In this document: piece by piece, positions 1 to 9,547 of the stretch
Position numbering within the stretch: the stretch's first letter is position 1
Layout: the number at the start of each line of letters is the position of its first letter
Assembly (NCBI RefSeq): GCF_029227915.1
Contig: NC_079885.1
Span: 4,528,001 to 4,592,000 of the forward strand
Origin: Hydractinia symbiolongicarpus
Taxonomy: Eukaryota; Cnidaria; Hydrozoa; Anthoathecata; Hydractiniidae
Length of the DNA: 64,000 bases
Direction: 5' to 3'
Notes under the pieces: generated by a model
What the model saw: the letters and a program-made list of their open reading frames with translations, nothing else
What the model was told of the DNA's origin: nothing
Database searches by the model: none
Made by a program: the position numbers and the translations under genes

Positions 1-1425
1 TGAAACTGTTCCTTTTTATACAGCGCGTGCTAACGGCCAGGATTGGTCCCCAGTAAAAAAAGACTTATTAATCTATAATTCTAAATAAAGCGCTACCACA
101 GAGCCTAGTGTAATCGCTGAATTCCAGCAATCATGTCTAATTAAGAAAAATGTTATTCCTTAGAGTCCAATTGGCTCATTTATCGCATTTACAAGATCTC
201 AGTCCAGAATCAGTTCAATTAAGTCCCACAGTTAATCGTTTCACTGTTAAAAGCGATACAACTTAGTAATATTGGAAAGAAATCACTAAATACATGTTGG
301 TACGAATATTTGACGCAACCGTTGTAACTCAAACGGATTGACACCGTTAGAAAGTCAATGAAATGTAGTTTTTAAAACTGTCTCTATTACTTCAGCGCGA
401 ACTACCGACTAGGATTGGTCCCACAGTAAAAAATGACTTATTTATCTTATTTTTTAATTAAAGCTCTACCACAGCGCTCAGTGTAATCGCTGAGTTACAG
501 CAATCCTGACAAATTAAGAAGAATGTTATTTCTTGCAGTCAAACGTTTCACTGTTGAAAGCGATGCAACCTAGTAATATCCGAATAATATCGCTAAATAC
601 ATGTTGGTACGAATATGTGACGCAACCGTTGTAACTCAAACTGATTGATACCGCCAAGAAGTCAATGAAAATTAGTTTTTGAGAATGTCTCTATTCCTTC
701 AGCGCGTGCTAACGGCCAGAATTAGTCCCACACTAAAGAAAGACTGATTTACCTAAACTTTTAAATAAAGTGCTACCACCGAACCTAGTGTAATCGCTGA
801 ATTCCATCAATCATGTCAAAATAAGAAGAATGTTATTCCTTGGAGTCCAATTGGCTCATTAATCACATTTGTAAGACCACAGTCCAAAGTCAGTTCAATT
901 AAGTCCCACAGTCAAATGTTTCACTGTTGAAAGCGATGCAACCTAGTAATCCCCGAATAATATCGCTAAATACATGTTGGTACGAATATGTGACACAACC
1001 GTTGTAACTCAAACAGATTTATACCGCTAGAAAGTCAATGAAATGTAGTTTTTGAAACTGTTCCAATTTATTCAGCGCATGCTAACTGCCAGGATTTGTC
1101 CCACAGTAAAAGAAGACTTACTTATCTAAATTTTTAAATAAAGCGCTACCACAGACTCTAGTGTAATCGCTGAATTCCAGCATTCATGTCAAATTAAGAA
1201 AAATGTTATTCCTTAGAGTCCAATTGTCTCATTTATCACATTTACAAGGTCACAGTCCAGAATCAGTTCAATTAAGTCCCACAGTCAATCGCTTCACTGT
1301 TAAAAGCGATGCAACCTATGAATATCCGAATAATATCGCCAGATACATGTTGGTACGAATATGTGACGCAGCCGTTGTAACTCAAACGGATTTATATCGC
1401 TAGAAAATCAATGAAATGTAGTTTT
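1..1425 (+). repeat. HOR of four monomers (1425 bp), first copy
   Basis: The TGAAACTGTTCC phase at 1 recurs at 1426. Landmark spacings 307, 373, 373 and 372 (293 to 1718) add up to 1425. The unit contains one 307-bp deleted monomer. The first 925 bp are nearly identical in the second copy; differences include AAGATCTC near 196 against AAGGTCTC near 1621. The left edge is cut by the window. Confidence 0.88.
293..599 (+). repeat. Short monomer (307 bp) with 66-bp deletion at 536-544
   Basis: At the deletion point a single CAGTCAAAC (536-544) is present. In the intact relative (landmark 21356) the same nonamer occurs at 21226 and again at 21292, exactly 66 bp apart. The deletion therefore removed one nonamer plus the sequence between, including the GTTCAATTAAGTCCC box. 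This is the signature of slippage or single-strand annealing between short direct repeats. Confidence 0.92.
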
Positions 1426-2350
1426 TGAAACTGTTCCTTTTTATACAGCGCGTGCTAACGGCCAGGATTGGTCCCCAGTAAAAAAAGACTTATTAATCTA
1501 TAATTCTAAATAAAGCGCTACCACAGAGCCTAGTGTAATCGCTGAATTCCAGCAATCATGTCTAATTAAGAAAAATGTTATTCCTTAGAGTCCAATTGGC
1601 TCATTTATCGCATTTACAAGGTCTCAGTCCAGAATCAGTTCAATTAAGTCCCACAGTTAATCGTTTCACTGTTAAAAGCGATACAACTTAGTAATATTGG
1701 AAAGAAATCACTAAATACATGTTGGTACGAATATTTGACGCAACCGTTGTAACTCAAACGGATTGACACCGTTAGAAAGTCAATGAAATGTAGTTTTTAA
1801 AACTGTCTCTATTACTTCAGCGCGAACTACCGACTAGGATTGGTCCCACAGTAAAAAATGAATTATTTATCTTATTTTTTAATTAAAGCTCTACCACAGC
1901 GCTCAGTGTAATCGCTGAGTTACAGCAATCCTGACAAATTAAGAAGAATGTTATTTCTTGCAGTCAAACGTTTCACTGTTGAAAGCGATGCAACCTAGTA
2001 ATATCCGAATAATATCGCTAAATACATGTTGGTACAAATATGTGACGCAACCGTTGTAACTCAAACTGATTGATACCGCCAAGAAGTCAATGAAAATTAG
2101 TTTTTGAGAATGTCTCTATTCCTTCAGCGCGTGCTAACGGCCAGAATTAGTCCCACACTAAAGAAAGACTGATTTACCTAAACTTTTAAATAAAGTGCTA
2201 CCACCGAACCTAGTGTAATCGCTGAATTCCATCAATCATGTCAAAATAAGAAGAATGTTATTCCTTGGAGTCCAATTGGCTCATTAATCACATTTGTAAG
2301 ACCACAGTCCAAAGTCAGTTCAATTAAGTCCCACAGTCAAATGTTTCACT
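1426..2350 (+). repeat. HOR of 1425 bp, second partial copy
   Basis: It matches 1-925 at offset 1425, including the 66-bp deletion. Homology at this offset fades at about 2350: the first copy has TAGTAATCCCCGAATAATATC where this one has TAGTAACATCCGAATAATGTC. Downstream monomers are of other subtypes. Confidence 0.85.
1718..2024 (+). repeat. Short monomer (307 bp), second copy of the same deletion
   Basis: The junction nonamer CAGTCAAAC is at 1961-1969, exactly 1425 bp from the first. The copy is thus part of the HOR duplication and not an independent deletion. Confidence 0.92.
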
Positions 2351-2397
2351 GTTAAAAGCGATGCAACCTAGTAACATCCGAATAATGTCGCTAAATA

Positions 2398-2770
2398 CAT
2401 GTTGGTACGAATATTTGACACAACCGTTGTAACTCAAACGGATTTATACCGCTAGAAAGTCAATAAAATGTAGTTTTTGAAACTGTTCTTATTTAATCAT
2501 TGCGTGCTAACGGCCAGGATTTGTCCCACAGTAAAAAAAGACTTATTTATCTAAATTTTTAAATAAAGCGCTACCACAGAGCCTAGTGTAATCGCTGAAT
2601 TCCAGCAATCATGTCATATTAAGAAAAATGTTATTACTCAGAGTCCAATTGTCTCATTTATTACATTTACAAGGTCACAGTCCAGAATCAGTTCAATTAA
2701 GTCCCACAGTCAATCGTTTCACTGTTAAAAGCGATACAACTTAGTAATATCGGAACAAAATCACTAAATA
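2398..2770 (+). repeat. Reference full-length monomer (373 bp)
   Basis: This unit is used here to describe the monomer, in landmark-to-landmark phase. In order it holds: the landmark dyad (2397-2416, here ending ATTT), a CCGTT/AACGG segment, a T5 tract at 2474-2478, the variable TGCGTGCTAACGGCCAGG stretch, the first GTCCCACAGT box at 2523, an A7 tract at 2533-2539, a T5 tract at 2556-2560, the AAAGCGCTACC box, an EcoRI site at 2597-2602, and the second GTCCCACAGT box at 2701. Over 2401-2760 I counted C 67, G 55 and 11 CpG dinucleotides. No promoter, splice or terminator signal of a gene is evident. Confidence 0.93.
2523..2700 (+). repeat. Half A of the monomer (possible ancestral half-unit)
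   Basis: It starts with GTCCCACAGT and runs 178 bp to the next copy of the same decamer. At 42 bp into the half lies AAAGCGCTACCACAG, followed by AGTGTAATCGCTGAA. The matching part of half B reads AAAGCGATACAACTTAGTAA then TATCGGAA. The similarity suggests that the 373-bp unit arose as a diverged dimer of about 186 bp. This is by-eye alignment with an indel of about 15 bp, so the dimer origin is inference. Confidence 0.4.
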
Positions 2771-2895
2771 CATGTTGGTACGAATATGTGACGCAACCGT
2801 TGTAACTCAAACGGATTGACACCGTTAGAAAGTCAATGAAATGTAGTTTTTGAAACTGTCTCTATTTCTTCAGCGCGAACTACCGACTAGGATTG
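2701..2895 (+). repeat. Half B of the monomer (possible ancestral half-unit)
   Basis: It starts with the second GTCCCACAGT and runs 195 bp to the equivalent box of the next monomer (GTCCGACACT at 2896). AAAGCGATAC lies 27 bp in, against 42 bp in half A. This half carries the landmark dyad at 2770-2789. Beyond the GTCCCACAGT and AAAGCG boxes the two halves are only weakly alike, so a chance resemblance cannot be excluded. Confidence 0.4.
2770..2789. other. Conserved 20-bp dyad box (one per monomer), candidate protein-binding site
   Basis: The sequence is ACATGTTGGTACGAATATGT. Against its own reverse complement 16 of 20 positions match, that is 8 of 10 base pairs, centred on GTAC. Almost every monomer keeps it. 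Variants seen include CATGTGGG (4635, 17258, 37012), CATGCTGG (20238, 37757, 54514), TATGTTGG (15554, 16512, 21729, 28434, 32163, 34774) and GGCACG (56221, 58833). A symmetric, well-kept site in a satellite could bind a dimeric protein, as the CENP-B box does in some mammals. The sequence is not a CENP-B box, and the binding idea is inference. Confidence 0.5.
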
Positions 2896-5800
2896 GTCCG
2901 ACACTAAAAACTGACTAATTTATCTTAATTTTTAAGTAAAGCTCTACCACAGCGCTCAGTGTAATCGCTGAGTTCCAGCAATCATGACAAATTAAGAAGA
3001 ATGTTATTTCTTGTAGTCCAATTGGCTCATATATCACATTTATTAGGTCAAAGTCCAAAATCAGTTCAATTAAGTCCCACAGTCAAACGTGTCACTTTTA
3101 AAAGCGATGCAACCTAGTAATATCCGAATAATATCGTTAAATACATGTTGGTACGAATATGTGGCCCAACCGTTGTAACTCAAACTGATTGATACCGCCA
3201 AGAAGTCAATAAATATCAGCTATTGAGAATGTCTCTATTCCTTCAGCGCGTGCTAACGGCCAGGATTGGTCCCACAGTAAATAAAGACTGATTTATCTAA
3301 ACTTTTAAATAAAGCGCTACCAAAGAACCTAGTGTAATCGCTGAATTCCAACAATCATATCAAATTAAGAAGAATGTTATTCCTTGGAGTCCAATTGGCT
3401 CATTTATCACATTTATAAGGTCAAATTCCAAAATCAGTTCAATTAAGTCCCACAGTCAAACATTTCACTATTAAAAGCGATGCAACCTAGTAATATCAGA
3501 AAAATATCCCTCAATACATGTGGGGACGAATATGTGACGCAACCGTTGTAACTCAAACGGACTGATATCGTTAGAAATTCATTGAAATGTAGTTTTTGAA
3601 ACTGTCTCTATTTCTTCATCGCGCGATAGCGGCTAGGATTGGTCCCACAGTAAAGAATGACTTATTTATCTTAATTTTTAAATAAAGTGCAACCACAGCG
3701 TCCAGTGTAATCGCTGAGTTCCAGCAATCATGTCAAATTAAGAAGAATGTTATTCCTTGGAGTCGAATTGGCTCATTTATCACATTTATAAGGTCACAGT
3801 CCAGAATCAGTTCAATTAACTCCCACAGTAAATCGTTTCACTCTTAAAAGCGATACAACTTAGTAATATCGGAAGAAAATCACTAAATACATGTTGGTAC
3901 GAACATGTGGCCCAACCGTTGTAACTCAAACTGATTAATACCGCCAAGAAGTCAATAAATATCAGCTATTGAGAATGTCTCTATTCCTTCAGCGCGTGCT
4001 AACGGCCAGGATTGGTCCCACAGTAAATAAAGACTGACTTATCTAAACTTTTAAATAAAGCGCTACCAAAGAACCTAGTGTAATCGCTGAATTCCAGCAA
4101 TCATATCAAATTCAGAAGAATGTTATTCCTTGGAGTCCAATTGGCTCATTTATCACATTTATAAGGTCAAAGTCCAAAATCAGTTCAATTAAGTCCCACA
4201 GTCAAACGTTTCACTGTTAAAAGCGATGCCACCTAGTAATATCCGAATAATATTGCTAAATACATGTTGGTACGAATATGTGACACAACCGTTGTAACTC
4301 AAACGGATTTATACCGTTAGAAAGTCAATGAAATGTAGTTTTTGAAACTGTTCCTGTTTATACTGCGCGTGCTAACGGCCAGGATTGGTCCCCAGTAAAA
4401 AAAGAATTATTAATCTATAATTCTAAATAAAGCGCTACCACAGAGCCTAGTGTAATCGCTGAATTCCAGCAATCATTTCAAATTAAGAAGAATGTTATTT
4501 CCTGTAGTCAAACTGGCCCATTTATTACATTTATAAGGTCAAAGTCCAAAATCAGTTCAAATAGGTCCCACAGTCAAACGTTTCACTGTTAAAAGCGATG
4601 CAACCTAATAATATCCGAATAATATCGCTAGATACATGTGGGTACGAATATGTGACACAACCGTTGTAACTCAAACGGATTTATGTCGCTAGAAAATCAA
4701 TGAAATGTAGTTTTTGAAACTGTTCCTGTTTATACAGCGCGTGCTAACGGCCAGGATTGGTCCCCAGTAAAAAAAGACTTATTAATCTATAATTCTAAAT
4801 AAAGCGCTACCACAGAGCCTAGTGTAATCGCTGAATTCCAGCAATCATGTCAAAATAAGAAAAATGTTATTCCTTAGAGTCCAATTGGCTCATTTATCGC
4901 ATTTACAAGGTCACAGTCCAGAATCAGTTCAATTAAGTCCCACAGTCAATCGTTTTACTGTTAAAATCGATACAACTTAGTAATATTGGAAAGAAATCAC
5001 TAAATACATGTTGGTACGAATATGTGACGCGACCGTTGTAACTCAAACTGATTGATACCGCCAAGAAGTCAATGAAAAATAGTTTTTGAGAATGTCTCAA
5101 TTCTTTCAGCGCGTGCTAACGGCCAGAATTAGTCCCACACTAAAGAGAGAATGATTTACCTAAACTTTTAAATAAAGCGCTACCACCGAAGCTAGTGTAA
5201 TCGCTGAATTCCAGCAATCATGTCAAATTAAGAAGAATGTTATTCCTTGGAGTCCAATTGGCTCATTTATCACATTTACAAGGTCACAGTCAAAAGTCAG
5301 TTCAATTAAGTCCCACAGTCAAACGTTTCACTGTTAAAAGCGATGAAACCTATTAAAATCCGAATAATATCGCTAAATACATGTTGGTACGAATATGTGA
5401 CACAACCGTTGTAACTCAAACGGATTGACACCGCTAGAAAGTCAATGAAATGTAGTTTGTGAAAATGTCTCTATTTCTTCTGCGCGCGCAGACGGCTAGG
5501 ATTGGTCCCACAGTAGAAAATGACTTGTTTAACTAAATTTTTAAATAAAGCGCTGCCGCAGCGCCCAGTGTAACTGCTGAGTTCAAGCAATCATGTCAGA
5601 ATAAGAAGAATGTTATTTCTTGGAGTTCAATTGTGTCATTTATCACATTCATAAGGTCAAAGTCCAAAATCACTTCAATTAAGTCCCACAGTCAATCGTT
5701 TCACTGTTAAAAGCAATACAACTTAGTAATATCGGAAAAAAATCTCTATATACATGTTGGTACGAATAAGTGACTCAACCGTTGTAACTCAAGCGAATTG

Positions 5801-6189
5801 ACACCGCCAAGAAGTCAATGAAAATTAGTTTTTGTGAATATCTCTATTTCTTCAGCGCGAACTACCGACTAGGATTGGTCCGACACTAAAAACTGACTAA
5901 TTTATCTTAATTTTTAAGTAAAGCTCTACCACAGCGCTCAGTGTAATCGCTGAGTTCCAGCAATCATGACAAATTAAGAAGAATGTTATTTCTTGTAGTC
6001 CAATTTGCTCATTCATCACATTTATAAGGCCACAGTTCAAAATCACTTCAATTAAGTCCCACTGTCAAACGTTTCACTGTTAAAAGCCATGCAACCTAGT
6101 AATACCCGAATTATGTCGCTAAATACATGTTGGTACGAATATGTGACGCAACCGTTGTAACTCAAACTGATTGACACCGCCAAGAAGTC

Positions 6190-8225
6190 AATGAAATGTA
6201 GTTTTTCAAAATGTGTGTATTCTTTCAGCGCGTGCTAACGGCCAGGATTGGTCCCATAGTAAAAAAAGATTTAAATATCTAAATTCTTAAATAAAGTGCT
6301 ACCACAGAGACCAGTGTAATCGCTGAATTCCATCAGTCATGTCAAATTAAGAAGAATGTTATTCCTTGGAGTCCAATGGGCTCATTTATCACATTTGTAA
6401 GGCCACAGTCCAAAGTCAGTTCAATTAAGTCCCACAGTCAAATGTTTCACTGTTAAAAGCGATGCAACCTAGTAACATCCGAATAATGTCGCTAAATACA
6501 TGTTGGTACGAATATGTGACACAACCGTTGTAACTCAAACGGATTAATACCGCTAGAAAGTCAATAAAATGTAGTTTTTGAAACTGTTCCTATTTAATCA
6601 TTGCGTGCTAACGGCCAGGATTTGTCACACATTAAAAAAAGACTTATTTATCTAAATTTTTAAATAAAGCGCTACCACAGAGCCTAGTTTAATCGCTGAA
6701 TTCCAGCAATCATGTCATATTAAGAAAAATGTTATTCCTTAGAGTCCAATGGTCTCATTTATCACATTTACAAGGTCACAGTCCAGAATCAGTTCAATTA
6801 AGTCCCACAGTCAATCGTTTCACTGTTAAAAGCGATACAACTTAGTAATATCGGAACAAAATCACTAAATACATGTTGGTACGAATATGTGACGAAACCG
6901 TTGTAACTCAAACGGATTGACACCGTTAGAAAGTCAATGAAATGTAGTTTTTGAAACTGTCTCTATTTCTTCAGCGCGAACTACCGACTAGGATTGGTCC
7001 GACACTAAAAACTGACTAACTTATCTTAATTTTTAAGTAAAGCTATACCACAGCGCTCAGTGTAATCGCTGAGTTCCAGCAATCATGACAAATTAAGAAG
7101 AATGTTATTTCTTGTAGTCCAATTGGCTCATATATCACATTTATAATGTCAAAGTCCAAAATCAGCTCAATTAAGTCCCACAGTCAAACGTGTCACTTTT
7201 AAAAGCGATGCAACCTAGTAATATCCGAATAATATCGTTAAATACATGTTGGTACGAATATGTGGCCCAACCGTTGTAACTCAAACTGATTGATACCGCC
7301 AAGGAGTCAATAAATATCAGCTATTGAGAATGTCTCTATTCCTTTAGCGCGTGCTAACGGCCACGATTGGTCCCACAGTAAATAAAGACTGATTTATCTA
7401 AACTTCTAAATAAAGCGCTACCACAGAGTCTAGTGTAATCGCTGAATTCCAGCAATCATGTCAAATGAAGAAAAATGTTATTCCTTAGAGTCCAATTGGC
7501 TCATTTATTGCATTTACAAGGTCACAGTCCAGAATTAGTTCAATTAAGTCCCACAGTCAATCGTTTCACTGTTAAAAGCGATACAACTTAGTAATATCGG
7601 AAAGAAATCACTAAGTACATGTTGGTACGAATATTTGACGCAACCGTTGTAACTCAAACGGATTGACACCGTTAGAAAGTCAATGAAATGTAGTTTTTGA
7701 AACTGTCTCTATTACTTCAGCACGAACTACCGACTAGGATTGGTCCCACAGTAAAAAATGACTTATTTATCTTATTTTTTAATTAAAGCTCTACCACAGC
7801 GCTCAGTGTAATCGCTGAGTTCCAGCACTCCCGACAAATTAAGAAGAATGTTATTTCTTGTAGTCAAACTGACTCATTTATCACATTTATTAGGTCAAAG
7901 TCCAAAATCAGTTCAATTAAGTCCTACAGTCAAACGTTTCACTGTTGAAAGCGATGCAACCTAGTAATATCCGAATAATATCGCTAAATACATGTTGGTA
8001 CGAATATGTGGCCCAACCGTTGTGACTCAAAATTTATTGATACTGCCAAGAAGTCAATGAAAATTAGTTTTTGAGAATGTCTCTATTCCTTCAGCGCGTG
8101 CTAACGGCCAGAATTAGTCCCACACTAAAGAAAGACTGATTTACCTAAACTTTTAAATAAAGTGCTACCACCGAACCTAGTGTAATCGCTGAATTCCAGC
8201 AATCATGTCAAATTAAGAAGAATGT
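6190..8225 (+). repeat. 2.03-kb block, first copy (partner 9548-11583)
   Basis: The block begins in the TTTTTCAAAATGTGTGTATTC subtype with the rare GGTCCCATAGTAAAAAAAG, and its monomers recur in the same order at offset 3358 (landmarks 6499 to 9857, 6872 to 10230, 7618 to 10976). Shared rare variants include ATTTATAATGTCAAAG, CCAAGGAGTCAATAAATATC, and CAGCACTCCCGACAAATT. Upstream of about 6190 and downstream of about 8225 the two copies differ. Confidence 0.85.
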
Positions 8226-9547
8226 TATTCCTTGTAGTCCAATTTGCTCATTCATCACATTTATAAGGCCACAGTTCAAAATCACTTCAATTAAGTCCCA
8301 CTGTCAAACGTTTCACTGTTAAAAGCCATGCAACCTAGTAATACCCGAATTATGTCGCTAAATACATGTTGGTACGAATATGTGACGCAACCGTTGTAAC
8401 TCAAACTGATTGATACCGCCAAGAAGTCAATGAAATGTAATTTTTCAGAATGTCTCTATTCTTTCAGCCCGTGCTAACGGCCAGGATTTGTCCCACAGTA
8501 AAAAAAGATTTAAGTATCTCAATTTTTAAATAAAGCGCTACCACCGAACCTAGTGTAATCGCTGAATTCCAGCAATCATGTCAAGTTAAGAAGAATGTTA
8601 TTCCTTGGAGTCCAATTGGCTCATTTATCACATTTGCAAGGTTACAGTCAAAAGTCAGTTCAATTAAGTCCCACAGTCAAACGTTTCACTGTTAAAAGCG
8701 ATGCAACCTAGTAAAATCCGAATAATATCGCTAAATACATGTTGGTACGAATATGTGACACAACCGTTGTAACTCAAACGGATTGACACCGATAGAAAGT
8801 CAATGAAATGTAGTTTGTGAAAATGTCTCTATTTCTTCTGCCCGCGCAGACGGCTAGAATTGGTCCCACAGTAGAAAAGGACTTGTTTAACTAAATTTTT
8901 AAATAAAGCGCTGCGCAGCGCCCAGTGTAACTGCTGAATTCCAGCAATCATGTCATATTAAGAAAAATGTTATTCCTTAGAGTCCAATTGTCTCATTTAT
9001 CACATTTACAAGGTCGCAGTCCAGAATCAGTTCAATTAAGTCCCACAGTCAATCGTTTCACTGTTAAAAGTGATACAACTTAGTAATATCGAAACAAAAT
9101 CACTAAATACATGTTGGTACGAATATGTGACGAAACCGTTGTAACTCAAACGGATTGACACCGTTAGAAAGTCAATGAAATGTAGTTTTTGAAATTGTCT
9201 CTATTTCTAATGCGCGAAGTACCGACTAGGATTGGTCCCACAGTAAAGAAATAACTGATTTATCTAAACTTTTAATTAAAGCGCTACAACAGAACCTAGT
9301 GAAATCGCTGAATTCCAGAAATCATGTCAAATTAAAAAGAATGTTATTCGTTGAAGTCCAATTGGCTCATTTATCACATTTATAAGGTTACAGTTCAAAA
9401 TCAGTTCAATTATGTCCCACAGTCAAACGTTTCAGTGTTAAAAACGATGCAACCTAGTAATACCCGAATAACATCGCTAAATACATGTTGGTACGAATAT
9501 GTGGCCCAACCGTTGTAACTCAAACTCATTGATGCCGCCAAGAAGTC
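8226..9547 (+). repeat. Mixed monomers between the two 2.03-kb blocks
   Basis: Landmarks lie at 8365, 8738, 9110 and 9484. The monomer near 8840 has TTCTGCCCGCGCAGACGGCTAG with CTGCGCAGCGCCC, a small deletion against the CTGCCGCAGCGCCC of relatives near 5552. The monomer near 9200 has GAAATTGTCTCTATTTCTAATGCG. The last units resemble 61.4-61.9 kb. No gene is seen. Confidence 0.82.

Larger units (their letters stand above)
2351..6189 (+). repeat. Mixed full-length monomers, no extended tandem HOR
   Basis: Ten landmarks from 2398 to 6126 are spaced 372-373 bp. Subtypes alternate without a clear long period. One local duplication is visible: about 3210-3470 recurs at about 3956-4215, offset 746 (two monomers), sharing TCAATAAATATCAGCTATTG and the rare CTACCAAAGAACC. 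The stretch 3.9-5.1 kb has close relatives at 36.3-37.8 kb. No gene or foreign insertion is seen. Confidence 0.85.

Noticed and set aside
1203-1403. Open frame of 66 codons
   Set aside because: It lies wholly inside satellite monomers, has no homologue I recognise, and other copies of the same monomer type are interrupted by stops.
2770-2789. CENP-B box
   Set aside because: The conserved box lacks the TTCG...CGGG arrangement, and I saw no good match elsewhere in the monomer. Only a functional analogy is offered.
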